From contig CM063261.1 of the NCBI GenBank assembly GCA_032158295.1, forward strand, positions 4,526,001 through 4,590,000: a stretch of DNA of 64,000 bases, in the 5' to 3' direction. Positions within the stretch are counted from its first letter, which is position 1. Every line of letters begins with the position of its first letter. The position numbers were made by a program, and so were the translations under genes. Shown here in pieces: positions 1-30,058 of this stretch. The notes beneath the pieces are model-generated. The model made no database searches and had not been told where the DNA came from. It worked only from the letters and a program-made list of their open reading frames with translations. Source of the DNA: Pycnopodia helianthoides. Taxonomy: Eukaryota > Echinodermata > Asteroidea > Forcipulatida > Asteriidae.

Positions 1-370
1 GAAGCATTTTCTCATGTTGATTCTGGTCTTCTAAAAACACTTTCCACCCAAATGTGAGTCCTTAGTTGGTAATTACTCCAAAAATTAATGACCATAAAAA
101 CTTTCATGGTAAGGAGCACTGCTGCTGTTGTATATATTGTAAACCATTTAGAGAAGCGATTCCCTTCGAAGGAATGTGGTTTAAGAGAAAGGGATTCAAA
201 AAATTGTCTTGCATAAAAAGTTTCTCAGATTGTGTATTCTAACTAAGAACTATTGATTCCTGCGTGGACATAACCGCTCTAGATTTCAGGTGATAACTCA
301 AAAACGCTACCACCTTTTGAAATGAAATTTACACAGGTTAGTTTTATTGGATATATCTACATTTATACGG

Positions 371-696
371 CAGGGTTCTGCCCGGGATTTCTTTATTGGC
401 AGAAAAATGTCTCCCTGGAAACCATTGTGAGATGGACCAGTCACACGGTAGATCATTAAAAAAAAGACTAAAACCAAAGAAGTACTCAAAATTAATGGCT
501 TTGGATACCATTCTTTACTGGTGAATACCCAATTGTACATTTTGTTGAAAACTTTTGAAAGGAGTTTGTAAGTTTAATTTTAAAATATGGAAAATTTGTG
601 GTGGCCGAAAACAGTGAAAATTCTGCCAGTGGTGGTTGGGGAATCCTGAGTGCCGGGCGGGTTTTCCGGCACCGACCCACTGTGGGCAGAACCCTG
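371..696. mobile_element. Short TIR element inserted into an older repeat
   Basis: The ends are a 13-bp inverted repeat, CAGGGTTCTGCCC at 371-383 and its complement at 684-696. Flanks are atacgg on the left and atacag on the right, an imperfect 6-bp target duplication. The related repeat at about 42345-42540 runs straight through the corresponding site without this insert, so an empty site is visible. No transposase is encoded, so it is non-autonomous. Ends beginning CAGGG recall hAT elements, but an 8-bp duplication is not visible, so the superfamily is left open. Confidence 0.75.
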
Positions 697-1329
697 ATAC
701 AGGATTTAAAAATCAAACAGTTTCCAAAAACCAAAGGTTTACTTTGCTTTAATCAAATGTCTAAGCGACACACTCAAAACTTTAAACTTTGTCTTCTTGC
801 AAAACCTGCTTTGCATATTCAGCTACTTACCAATACTTAGTGAAAGATACACTTTAAGTATTGCATTGCACTGCATATTCATAATGATTCTTAACCTTTG
901 CTGTTCTTTTAGTACTTCCCTTGTAGTAATTCTGTTAGTCAAGTCTTTATGTAGACCCTTGTTTCGTCTGTTGTCTGCATTTTATCTGTTGATTAGGTTT
1001 GGGTCAAAAAGCCAAGCTTCCCCGAAATCTATTGTAAATGTTGTCCAGCTACTCACCATACCTTACCTTAAAACTTCATATTATTATGAAAACTTTCTAC
1101 AAATGCAATTCTGATTTGGTTGCTTGATGGTAACTGATGTATGTATTGTCGATTTACAATGACTGTATTTGAAGGTCAGGTCATAGATTGGTAAATATAT
1201 TTAATGACCATAAAAAACTTACTCTGTGTGCTTCTACATTTATTAACTACTTGTATGTTTTGCTGTAACTTACTCTGCATTTGTGTATCGCTATCCAACG
1301 TCTGATTGTGTAATGCCTAGATCCAATCT

Positions 1330-1505
1330 GGGCCCAATTTCATAGAGCTGCTTAAGCAGAAAATATTACTGTAACAACTTCCTGCTTAGCAGAAATGAGC
1401 AGGATACCAGTCATAATCGGTGCATTCAGGCATGGTATTTTGGCTGGTAACCTTAGTCTGGTAAGCATAATTTTTGTGGTTAAGCAGCTCTATGAAATTG
1501 GACCC
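1330..1505. mobile_element. Palindromic MITE-like element (GGGCCCAATTTCATAGAGC ends)
   Basis: The first 26 bases (1330-1355) and the last 26 (1480-1505) are inverted repeats with one mismatch. Related pieces occur at 10718-10770, 14497-14625 and 60860-60957. It lies 71 bases upstream of the exon at 1577. Confidence 0.75.
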
Positions 1506-1548
1506 TGTTAACAACTGAATACATGTATGGTAATTATCGTAGAGCTAA

Positions 1549-19714
<18,166 letters not shown>

Positions 19715-19831
19715 GCTTTCCCCCCCCCCTTAAACCAAGTCCATCAAAATGCAAGATTGGTTGCTTTTGATGGATTCCCATCTGCAGAGGCCAAACTTAT
19801 GATAATTTGCATTGAATTTTGCGCACTCATT

Positions 19832-19970
19832 CAGGCATGATGTTTCACGGAGGCAATTGCTTCCGTTGCCCCTGGTCTTTGCCTCGATGCCCCTTTGAAA
19901 TGTTCCAATAGAAATTTACAATTTCCTTATAGAGGTGCCCTTGCCCTTTCAAAAACGAAGCATCGGGCCT
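19832..19970 (+). repeat. TIR repeat, 'aggcctgatgctt' subtype, in the 3' UTR
   Basis: Starts caggcatgatgtttc and ends gaagcatcgggcct, inverted ends. The interior reads ggcaattgcttccgttgccc, ctttgcctcgatgcccctt, gaaatgttccaatagaaatt. It belongs to the same family as 30670-30845, 48583-48725 and 50179-50430. Confidence 0.8.
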
Positions 19971-20034
19971 CCTTATGTCAGGATTTATTTTTATGTTATT
20001 GTTACACAACATGTAACATGTGAATCTTTGAAAA

Positions 20035-20040
20035 AATAAA
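20035..20040 (+). terminator. Poly(A) signal AATAAA
   Basis: Canonical AATAAA about 320 bases after the stop codon of the ETNPPL-like gene. Cleavage would fall roughly at 20050-20065. A GT-rich downstream element is not obvious. Confidence 0.55.
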
Positions 20041-20899
20041 CTTTGATAGAGCATAATTTGAAAACCTATGGCGTCATCATCATGACGTCATTACTATTTT
20101 CTTATCTCCATTGGCGTAACTGGTTTCTGCCAAGTAGTACATTTTAAAAACTTGTCACAAGAGGGCGCTGTTGAGGATGATGGCATTATTACTTCTATGA
20201 AACACTTAGAGGCCTAGGGGTCAAAAGTTATTTCATAACCAGAGAGCAAGTCCGAATTCCAGGTTATATTAAACACGAAAACGAGGCCCAGGAAATATTT
20301 TGTTCATTTTCAACTTTCAGGTTCAACCGGAAGACAAGGTCAAATTGGGGTCATGTTAGTGCAGCTGTTATGAAGTATGTTAAGCCCTTTCATATGACGT
20401 ATAGATTGTGAACAAAAGCTTATGTAGTTCAGGAGTTATAATGAATTATATGTAAATCAACAGCTGATGACATCATGATGACGTCATGATGACGTCACTA
20501 AAAGCTGCTCAATCAAATGTTGAGGTGTGCGATATCATTTAACATATTGTATCGAGCTTTTGTTCAAATTTTCAGGTTTTTTCCTCACACGTAGATACAA
20601 TGTAAATAATATAGGGTGTATATTATACCCTTTTAAGCTTTTACATAAAGCAAATAATGTTAATATCGAGGTGGACGTTTTCTAATTTTCTAGAAATTGT
20701 GTATCTTGGGTTTTAAAACATACATTCATTGAGGTCCTCTTGAGGTGAAAACAAGATGGTACAGTAAACAAAAAAATCATGCTATATCTCATAACAACAA
20801 GGCTGTTTTGGGGGGTGATTTTTTAAAGCACACATTAAAAGGAAAGCACATCATTGGTTTTTTTTTTAAGTAAATCAATTCCTACCCACCGGCATTCTT

Positions 20900-21211
20900 T
20901 AAAGGCAAAGTACACCTGTGGTTTTTTTAACCGTGCGATTGTTTTAGTCTTATATAAATGTAGATATATACAATAAAACTAACCTGTGAAAATTTCATTT
21001 CAAAAGGTGGTAGCATGGATGGATTTGACATCCTTGTGAAAATACCGTGACAGTTTTGTTTGCTGTTTTCTCAGCAAGTAGACACTGGTTTAAGCTGAAA
21101 CTTTCACATGTGACTTTTATTGTATCTTTCTTAATCATTTTGCCTATAAATAAGCAAAAAATAAATAGATAAATAAATGTTGACAAAAACCAATCTATAA
21201 CCCTACCTTTG
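20900..21211 (+). mobile_element. MITE, GGTCATAGATTGGTAA family, 5' replaced or truncated
   Basis: The right end accaatctataaccctacct and the body phrase gctgaaactttcacatgtga are family features. The left end (tttaaaggcaaagtacacct) differs from the full-length copy at 11823. Confidence 0.65.
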
Positions 21212-21367
21212 AATTCAGTTTTGACAGTGTTACAGATAAAGATATTTCTCTTGAGGGTTGGAACTTGGTACTGGTTGAAACTAATAACTTTATTCCCAAA
21301 ATGTCAAATCCTGCACTGTGTCCCTTTCAATTTTTGTTAAAGAAGTGAAAAGAAGGGAGAAGGAAAC

Positions 21368-21495
21368 AGTATAAAAAATATAACAAGGTTTGAGGGTGAA
21401 CAGTCGATATTAGCTCCCCGAGGTATTGGAAGTTGACAAACTAGTTCCGAGGCGACTGTTCATCCGAAATAAACCATGTTATATTTGTTTATACT
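21368..21495. repeat. 128-bp imperfect palindrome
   Basis: Left arm agtataaaaaatataacaag... and right arm ...atgttatatttgtttatact pair over about 40 bases each, with gaacagtcg paired to cgactgttc. It looks like a small foldback element. Confidence 0.75.
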
Positions 21496-21632
21496 ATACC
21501 TCATTCTCTAGTTCGGCATCATTGAACTCCGGAAAACATACGTGTGTCGCCATCTTTTCATGTGTTGGATGTCGCTAGGGCGATGTTTGCGCATGTGTAC
21601 AACACCCGAGGAACAGTTCCACGATCGTAAAG

Positions 21633-21683
21633 CGCATGACAAGTAGACTGTTGCCCGCCCGGTGACAGTCTACTTGTCATGCG
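21633..21683. repeat. Perfect 19-bp hairpin
   Basis: Arms 21633-21651 (cgcatgacaagtagactgt) and 21665-21683 are exact inverted complements around a 13-base loop. Confidence 0.9.
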
Positions 21684-22340
21684 TATTTACCATTTTGTGT
21701 GAATACTCGCGTGCGCACTTGGTAAACGGCAAGTATAGCATCTGGCACGTGATGTTGAATGGACCAGTGAGAATTTGACTCTCGGTCATGAATATGTATG
21801 AGGTATAGTAATACACAATGTGTCCATTCACCTTAGGTTTTGTATTTCTGGTGTTGCACAGAGTCTGAATTTGTAACATCTGGGAGGTTCTGGGTTCCGG
21901 GTCTAGAACGGGGAGGAACCCATGCCCGGAAGCCATTTTCAGGAATTTTTCATATTCCTCAAATCTCAACTATGGTGTATGTGTCACGCACAACTCTCGG
22001 CCAACCTCAGTGAGAGTGCTATTTTGAAATGGTGACATCATAAGGGGTCTATTGTTTTGGGCAATAGTGCTAGACCTCAGAGCACAATTGTGTATAACCA
22101 TAACATACCTTTTAACACAGTATTTAATACCTGCTTTCATAGTTTTAAGGTGATTTTTAGATGTGATTCCACTCTTACCCTAGTGCTATTTCTCAATTTG
22201 TAAATTTAGGGGTTAATGTCTTTGTTTAAGTATTGAGCAGATTTAAGTTAAGTAAAAAATATATATATTTGTGCGTTTGTTTATTTGTTGGTCGCACCCA
22301 TTCACTGTGTGCACTGTTCAACCTGTTATTCTGCAGTTTT

Positions 22341-22740
22341 AAAGAGGGGCTCGTGGTTAAATTAAATTTTGTGATCCACTCATTTTCCAATAGATAGGGT
22401 CCTTATGAAAATAGGGGGAAAATTCCAAGTCTCGAACCTGTCATTAAAATGGTGTAAAATGCCACTGTGTTTGATACCCTTTAGTGCAATTTTTTGTCAA
22501 AATCCCAGAACGCTAGATGACAGTATTTTTCAAATTATATATGGTCTGTACATTTTTTTGCAAAGAATTTTCAGTTCACTCCTGAATTTTGATATTGATC
22601 AACAAAGTAGCATTGCATTTTACCTTTTTGACTGGCACAAAAATTCCTCTTTGGAATGTGCAGACCTATTTGTTGTTGCTTTGATGACGTCTCGTTTCCA
22701 AGGTCGCTCTGAAAGTGTATCAAATAAAATGACATTTAAA
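22341..22740 (+). repeat. Dispersed ~400-bp repeat, copy 1
   Basis: Shares long phrases with 28270-28665: gtgatccactcattttc, tgtgtttgatacccttt, ggtctgtacatttt, aaaattcctctttggaatgt. The tandem duplication begins inside it, at 22393. Confidence 0.75.
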
Positions 22741-23879
22741 GGCAGCGAATATTTTTGGTAATTACTCAAGAAATACATTACCATAAAAACTTACTTGGTA
22801 AGGAGCCCCTGAGAGCTGCTGATAGTATAAACAGTGTGAGAAGCGACTCCTTCTGAAGTAATGAAGTTTTTGAGAAAGAGGTAATTTCTCACTGAAATAT
22901 TTGAATCTGAATAAGGCTTCAGGCATGAAGCCTTTTTTAGGCATCTGAAAGCACACAGTTCTATGCAACAAGGGTGTTTTTTTCTTTAATTATCTTCTTG
23001 AAACTTTGATAACAAATTGAGCCCAAATTTTCAAAGGTTTGTTAAATTATGCATATGTTGGGATACACCAAGTGGGGATACTAGTCTTTGACAATTACCA
23101 AAAGTATATCCTGCCTTTAACACCATTTGAACGTGAGGTTAGAGACTTGTAATTTTTGTACTTTCATGAGGACTCTATCTATTGGGAAAATGAGTGCATC
23201 ACAAAACTTAATTTGACCTTGAAGGCCATCTTTAAATTTAGCTAACGAGTGTCGGGAAGAAGTGACCGCACTTCTGTGTTTGAAAGTTTTCTTTAAAACA
23301 ACTCACTGGAACATGTATGTAATTTAGTTCAATTATTTACCTTGGACTCTGGGCATTATAAAGAAAATGAAGACGCTATCTGTATTGTGTAGTCGTTCAG
23401 CCCAGCAATAGGCCAAGTTAAGTCAATGTTCATTTGTTTTTAATTGTGCGAGGAATGATCGTTAATTCCTTTGAAATTCTCCGTTTTAGGTGGATCAAAA
23501 CACATTATGTTACATATGGTGTATTTATGTTAGTGCAAATAATGATAATGAAAAGTTGTTTTGGGACAGAAAGTTGAGCTGTTGAGAGGAGTAATGTGTT
23601 GATTTGTGTGCTTTGTTTTGAATTAATTTGGAGCAGGTTTTCTGACGGAAAGAGAGAAATAAATAAAGATATGGTCTGATCGTTGATTGCAATGAAATAT
23701 AAAAACAACATTCGATCACTTTTAGTCATTTGTTCCATATGTTGTTATGGTGAATGTTATCTGATATTTCTTCTTATGGGTGCCTTTTAATCACTTTTCT
23801 CTACATCTGTGGGTTGTTTTCTTTTTTTTTGGGGGGGGGGTGGTTAAGAAGGGTGAAATTTCCAGGTGAAGGATTGGTA

Positions 23880-24216
23880 ATTGTGGCGTGTCATGGTTAA
23901 GAGCACCGGACTTGTGCTCTGGTGTTTCTGATCAGCAGAGTGTGGGTTCGAGTCCCGGTCTTGACACTTGTGTCCTTGAGCAAGACACATTACCTTAATT
24001 GCGTTGTCCTTCGGATAGGCTGTAGGTCCTGTTTGATAGCATTTGTAGTCCACGTAAAAGAACCCAGAACACTTAGCGTGGAAGAGTAGGGCTTAACCTG
24101 GTGTTCATGTATACATAGCAAGCACCCTTGTGTACAGGTTTCCTCAGGCTGGTGAGCTACAGTCATTAAGTTCACTTATGAGGCATCCTTGGTTTCATTA
24201 CCAGAAATATATAATG
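23880..24216 (+). mobile_element. tRNA-derived SINE inside duplication unit 1
   Basis: A box tggttaagagcaccgg and B box gggttcgagtcccgg are intact. The body is ttgagcaagacacattacc, aaaagaacccagaacactta. It ends cagaaatatataat. Confidence 0.85.
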
Positions 24217-24729
24217 CTAATTGAAAAGTTTATGTCTTCCTCAAATTTTTGCAGAGATGCAGCAGATTCCTGTTTTCCTCATTTTTTTGGTGGTGGGGTG
24301 AGACATGAATGCCAGACGTTATAACACGGGGGAATTTTTCTTGTATGAAGGATAACAACACCTCCAAAAGTTTTTTTCTGAGTTAGACTCATGGTAAAGC
24401 CTTTCTGCACACACTAACTCAGATGGAATGAAAACCTCTTTTTTCTGTTGACAAAGAGTCAACATTTTTTTTAGTGCTCGAGAGATGACTTTCTCCTTAT
24501 GTAAATACCAATGGTTATACTGGTCTTTTTATAGTTTTACCAAGTGCAATAAATAATAAGAAAAAATTATTTGCATTTTAAACTATCGAGTACAAAATGT
24601 GGACATTAGGCTGTTAAGGTTTCTTTAAAAAGTACTTCAGCATGAAGTACAACTAAATTAAATGAGCTGTATGCTCTTATCTGTTTTAAACCCAACTTGA
24701 GCTTGATCATTTATGTGAGTTGACTTGTT

Positions 24730-25090
24730 TTAAAGGCCCTGTACACTATTGGTAAGATCGAAAAACAAATGTTCACAGATTCACACATAACTTACATGAT
24801 TTAAAGTAAATAATGGTAGAAAGGGTTCCTTAAAATATTTCTGCCTAAAATGCTATCGTTTCTGAGAAATGAATAAAACAATAGTTTTTTCGTGCGCGAT
24901 AATAAACTCGATGTATGAAAAACAGAAAACACATAAGGTCTCTTTTCACTATTTTTTCGTGACCTCGATGACCAATTGAGCTCAAATTTTCACAGGTTTG
25001 TTATTTCATGTATATGGTTAATCACACAAAACATGAACTGTGTTTGCGACTGTTTTGTCAGCTCTACCAATCCTGTATAATAACTTTAAC
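24730..25090 (+). mobile_element. MITE inside duplication unit 1
   Basis: Left end ttaaaggccctgtacactat; right end related to the complement (ctgtataataactttaa). Body: tcgtttctgagaaatgaata, cgtgcgcgataat, gacctcgatgaccaattgag. Same family as 3920-4259. Confidence 0.8.
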
Positions 25091-26775
25091 ATGATTTACA
25101 TTACTTTGACAATTTTTTTACATCATGTTGAATTTAATATAGTACGAAAACTTAACGCCTTTGTTAACATGTGGATGTTTTTTAAACATGATAATTAAGT
25201 TTTCAAAGTAATTTGACAGCACCCACAATTATCCACAATTTGTCAATAATTTGTCATTATTGTAAACACCACTGTTGCCACTGTTAGATAGGGTCCTTAT
25301 GAAAATAGGGGGGAAATTACAAGTCTCGAACCTGTCATTAAAATGGTGTAAAATGCCACTGTGTTTGATACCCTTTAGTGCAATTTTTTGTCAAAATCCC
25401 AGAACGCTAGATGACAGTATTTTTCAAATTATATATGGTCTGTACATTTTTTTGCAAAGAATTTTCAGTTCACTCCTGAATTTTGATATTGATCAACAAA
25501 GTAGCATTGCATTTTACCTTTTTGACTGGCACAAAAATTCCTCTTTGGAATGTGCAGACCTATTTGTTGTTGCTTTGATGACGTCTCGTTTCCAAGGTCG
25601 CTCTAAAAGTGTATCAAATAAAATGACATTTAAAGGCAGCGAATATTTTTGGTTATTACTCAAGAAATACATTACCATAAAAACTTACTTGGTAAGGAGC
25701 CCCTGAGAGCTGCTGATAGTATAAAACAGTGTGAGAAGCGACTCCTTCTGAAGTAATGAAGTTTTTGAGAAAGAGGTAATTTCTCACTGAAATATTTGAA
25801 TCTGAAAAAGGCTTCAGGCATGAAGCCTTTTTTAAGCATCTGAAAGCACACAATTCTATGCAACAAGGGTGTTTTTTTTTTTAATTATCTTCTTGCAACT
25901 TTGATAACCGATTGAGCCCAAATTTTCACAGGTTTGTTAATTTATGCATATGTTGGGATACACCAAGTGGGGATACTAGTCTTTGACAATTACCAAAAGT
26001 ATATCCTGCCTTTAACACCATTTGAACGTGAGGTTAGAGACTTGTAATTTTTGTACTTTCATGAGGACTCTATCTATTGGGAAAATGAGTGCATCACAAA
26101 ACTTAATTTGACCTTGAAGGCCATCTTTAAATTTAGCTAACAAGTGTCGGGAAGAAGTGACCGCACTTCTGTGTTTGAAAGTTTTCTTTAAAACAACTCA
26201 CTGGAACATGTATGTAATTTAGTTCAATTATTTACCTTGGACTCTGGGCATTATAAAGAAAATGAAGACGCTATCTGTATTGTGTAGTGTCGTTCAGCCC
26301 AGCAATAGGCCAAGTTAAGTCGATGTTCATTTGTTTTTAATTGTGCGAGGAATGATCGTTAATTCCTTTGAAATTCTCCGTTTTAGGTGGATCAAAACAC
26401 ATTATGTTACATATGGTGTATTTATGTTAGTGCAAATAATGATAATGAAAAGTTGTTTTGGGACAGAAAGTTGAGCTGTTGAGAGGAGTAATGTGTTGAT
26501 TTGTGTGCTTTGTTTTGAATTAATTTGGAGTAGGTTTTCTGAATGAAAGAGAGAAATAAATAAAGATATGGTCTGATCATTGATTGCAATGAAATATAAA
26601 AACAACATTCGATCACTTTTAGTCATTTGTTCCATATGTTGTTATGGTGAATGTTATCTGATATTTCTTCTTATGGGTGCCTTTTAATCACTTTTCTCTA
26701 CATCTGTGGGTTGTTTTTTTTGTTTTTTTGGGGGGGTGGTTAAGAAGGGTGAAATTTCCAGGTGAAGGATTGGTA

Positions 26776-27112
26776 ATTGTGGCGTGTCATGGTTAAGAGC
26801 ACCGGACTTGTGCTCTGGTGTTTCTGATCAGCAGAGTGTGGGTTCGAGTCCCGGTCTTGACACTTGTGTCCTTGAGCAAGACACATTACCTTAATTGCGT
26901 TGTCCTTCGGATAGGCTGTAGGTCCTGTTTGATAGCATTTGCAGTCCACGTAAAAGAACCCAGAACACTTAGCGTGGAAGAGTAGGGCTTAACCTGGTGT
27001 TCATGTATACATAGCAAGCACCCTTGTGTACAGGTTTCCTCAGGCTGGTGAGCTACAGTCATTAAGTTCACTTATGAGGCATCCTTGGTTTCATTACCAG
27101 AAATATATAATC
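26776..27112 (+). mobile_element. tRNA-derived SINE inside duplication unit 2
   Basis: Copy of the SINE at 23880-24216, with the same A and B boxes. Confidence 0.85.
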
Positions 27113-27620
27113 CAAATTGAAAAGTTGATGTCTTCCTCAAACTTTTACAGAGATGCAGCAGATTCCTGTTTTCCTCGTTTTTTTGGTGGTGGGGTGAGAC
27201 ATGAATGCCAGACGTTATAACATGGGGAATTTTTCTTGTATGAAAGATAACAACACCTCCAAAAGTTTTTTTCTGAGTAAGACGCATGGTAAAGCCTTTC
27301 TGCACACACTAACTCAGATGGAATGAAAACCTCTTTTTTCTGTTGACAAAGAGTCAGCATTTTTTTTAGTGCTCGAGATGACTTCCTCCTTATGTAAATA
27401 CCAATGGTTATACTGGTCTTTTTATAGTTTTACCAAGTGCAATAAATAATAGGAAAAAATTATTTGCATTTTAAACTATCGAGTACAAAATGTGGACATT
27501 AGGCTGTTAAGGTTTCTTTAAAAAGTACTTCAGCATGAAGTACGACTAAATTAAATGAGCTGTATGCTCTTATCTGTTTTAAACCCAACTTGAGCTTGTT
27601 CATTTATGTGAGTTGGCTTG

Positions 27621-27982
27621 TTTTAAAGGCCCTGTACACTATTGGTAAGATCGAAAAACACAAATGTTCACAGATTCACACATAACTTACATGATTTAAA
27701 GTAAATAATGGTAGAAAGGGTTCCTTAAAACATTTCTGCCTAAAATGCTATCGTTTCTGAGAAATGAATAAAACAATAGTTTTTTCGTGCGCGATAATAA
27801 ACTCGATGTTTGAAAAACAGAAAACACATAAGGTCTCTTTTCACTATTTTCTCATGACCTCGATGACCAATTGAGCTCAAATTTTCACAGGTTTGTTATT
27901 TCATGTATATGGTTAATCACACAAAACATGAACTGTGTTTGCGACTGTTTTGTCAGCTCTACAATCCTGTATAATACCTTTA
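27621..27982 (+). mobile_element. MITE inside duplication unit 2
   Basis: Copy of 24730-25090. Its right end (cctgtataatacctttaa) is slightly closer to the complement of its left end than the unit 1 copy. Confidence 0.8.
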
Positions 27983-28269
27983 ACATGATTTACATTACTT
28001 TGACAATATTTTTACATCATGTTGAATTTAATATAGTACGAAAACTTAACAGCCTTTGTTAACATGTGGATGTTTTTTAAACATGATAATTAAGTTTTCG
28101 AAGTAATTTGACAGCACCCACAATTATCCACAATTTGTTAATAATTTGTCATTATTGTAAACACCACTGTTACAAATTATTTTAAGAAAAGGGATCCCAG
28201 GCTCTATGAACAAAAGAAAAATTGTCTGCACAATGGGGACATAGGGCACTATAAAGGGTTAAACCAAAG

Positions 28270-28665
28270 AATTAAACAGGGACTCCATGGTCAAATTCAG
28301 TTTTGTGGTGCACCCATTTTCAAAAAGATAAAGCCCTTGTGGAATGGGGAAAAATTAAAACTTTTTGGTCCGAACCTTAGGTTATAACGGTGTAAAATGA
28401 CATTGTGTTTGATACCCTTCAAATGCAATTTTGGTCAAAATCCAGAAACCTTTGATGATGTCACATTTCAAATAATATGGTCTGTACATTTTCGTGCAGA
28501 GAATTTTTAGTCAATTCCTGAATGTTGATGATATTTTTATCAAAACGCCATTGAGTTTGACCTTTTTGACTGGTGCAAAAATTCCTCTTTGGAATGTCCG
28601 ATAACGGCATGTTTAAAATTTGCTCTGAAAGAGCATCAAATGAAATGGCATTTCACATCATTTTT
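28270..28665 (+). repeat. Dispersed ~400-bp repeat, diverged copy
   Basis: Old relative of 22341-22740, colinear but with many substitutions and indels that break the open frame present in the tandem copies. It lies about 100 bases after the end of duplication unit 2. Confidence 0.75.
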
Positions 28666-29200
28666 AACACAAGGTTTGAGAACAATAAGTTATCTAATTA
28701 ATTTATTCCCAAGAGATATTATTATTGCTTTGAATCGATAATCATTCAACTTTTTTATAACTCATCTTCGACCGGTGATTAGGTACGGTCTGGACTGCTC
28801 GCAATATCAACAGAGGGCGCGATACACCATCATCATAACCGGCCAAACTTGAGCTGGCTCACCATTACAAAACTTTTAAGTAACTTTTTTTTAACCGAGT
28901 TGACAAGATCCTTGCTGTGTCTTTTTATAGTTGGGCATGGGTGACTGGGTCGCTTCCGCTGCATGGAGTTGACAATAATTACGAGGGATAATTCTTTGGA
29001 GGGCTAGGATAATGGTCGTGTTCTATTTTGAGTTCACCGGAGCGTGACGGATGAGTGACTCTGTGCCTTTCTCTATGCTCTCTGTGTGTGGATGGGTGCT
29101 ACATGGGCAAACGCTAGGGGGCCGCTACTGTACTAGGGCTGGTTGGTTTTGCGTGTGTTTTAATAGTGTTTTTTTTTTTTGAAGAAACAAGTCTATCACT
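28666..29200 (+). promoter_or_regulatory. Possible promoter-proximal region of the second gene
   Basis: Unique-looking DNA with more CpG and GC than the surroundings, lying just upstream of a probable 5' UTR. No TATA box or initiator was clearly recognised; the call rests on position only. Confidence 0.25.
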
Positions 29201-30058
29201 AGTCACACACGCTCACAGCTACGGTCTCACGGCGGTCTGCCCGTCAACACTCCGGGAAAAGTTTCAACTATCCATGGACATTTTCTCCGATATTATTTGG
29301 TCTCAAACAGAGTGCTAGGTAAAGCTGGAGGACCGTTGACCGTGGATGTGTGTTTCTGCGGTGCTGACAGTGTTTGTGAGTGGAGCAGTTTGGGAGTGGA
29401 TAATTTCTAACGCTACTTCGAAGTTTTACTGAGGTAGGTTGGTTCCATGATTCCACCAACCGCTTGACCGCAGTTTGCTGTTGACGCCCGGCGTGTCTCT
29501 CTGGCCGTGCTACTGCCCAGATATTCGGACCGGCAAGTTACAGGGGGAATTTATCAGCCTCAAAATAGACGTGTTTTTTTCTCGTTAAGGCTCTTGGTCG
29601 TCTGGTGGTGGACACGGAATAAAGGACCACTTTTGAAGTCAACATCTGTCGGAAATGTGTGATTTTAATGAGTTTATCAACGACAAAAATTAGGTTTTGT
29701 AAGATGCACGGAGCCAGAAGCGTATAGCCTGGTTTGGCCATTTGGAAAATATAGATTTTGTTACAAAAATTGGCCAAGCTCTCATCTCTGGATTTTATAG
29801 TCTGAAGATTTTGCTGAAGAAGGACGTCTTTTCCCGCTAGTTTCAATCAACATCAACGTGTGAAGGAATTTAGCCATAGCAACTTTTTGTTTTGTTTGGA
29901 GTTAATTATTGACCCATTGCCATTCAATTAGGTTTAACGACTCTTCCACATTTTGTGAGGAAAGTGCTTAATGTGGATCTTCATGAGATTTACCCACGAC
30001 ATGTCTTTGAGTCTCCGCTTGGAGTAAAACCGGTGAGATTTTCTGATGAAAATCCGAT
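29201..30058 (+). other. Probable 5' UTR of the second gene
   Basis: Sequence upstream of the start codon at 30059, with stop codons in every frame and an in-frame TGA TGA directly upstream (30044-30049). It appears free of the repeats that fill the rest of the window. The transcription start is unknown, and part of this may be spliced out. Confidence 0.35.

Larger units (their letters stand above)
19715..20040 (+). other. Probable 3' UTR of the ETNPPL-like gene
   Basis: Runs from the stop codon to the first clear AATAAA. It begins with a C-rich tract and contains a dispersed TIR repeat copy (19832-19970). The end is inferred from the poly(A) signal only. Confidence 0.6.
20041..22340. other. 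Intergenic DNA with repeat pieces and hairpins
   Basis: No gene recognised. Includes a MITE-related piece (20900-21211), a 128-bp palindromic element (21368-21495) and a short perfect hairpin (21633-21683). Several atgacgtca CRE-like words occur at 20078-20090 and 20467-20497, possibly chance. Confidence 0.55.
22393..25276 (+). repeat. Tandem segmental duplication, unit 1 (~2.9 kb)
   Basis: Nearly identical to 25287-28172, with offsets of 2894 at the start and 2895 at the end. By eye only scattered substitutions and a few short indels differ, mostly in homopolymers. The unit carries part of the ~400-bp repeat, a partial MITE (22755-23080), a SINE (23880-24216) and a MITE (24730-25090). Open frames in it have no recognisable product. 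Confidence 0.95.
25287..28172 (+). repeat. Tandem segmental duplication, unit 2 (~2.9 kb)
   Basis: Head-to-tail copy of 22393-25276. Between the units lie about ten bases (gccactgtta) that partly repeat the end of unit 1 (ccactgtt), a templated-looking filler. Differences from unit 1 are few, so the event is young. Confidence 0.95.

Noticed and set aside
20467..20497. Cluster of atgacgtca CRE-like sites
   Set aside because: They are tandem copies of a short repeated phrase with no nearby promoter; binding cannot be argued from sequence alone.
25275..25706. Open frame of 143 codons, with a shorter copy at 22405-22761
   Set aside because: It lies in a dispersed repeat; the diverged third copy at 28270-28665 breaks the frame, so there is no sign of protein constraint.
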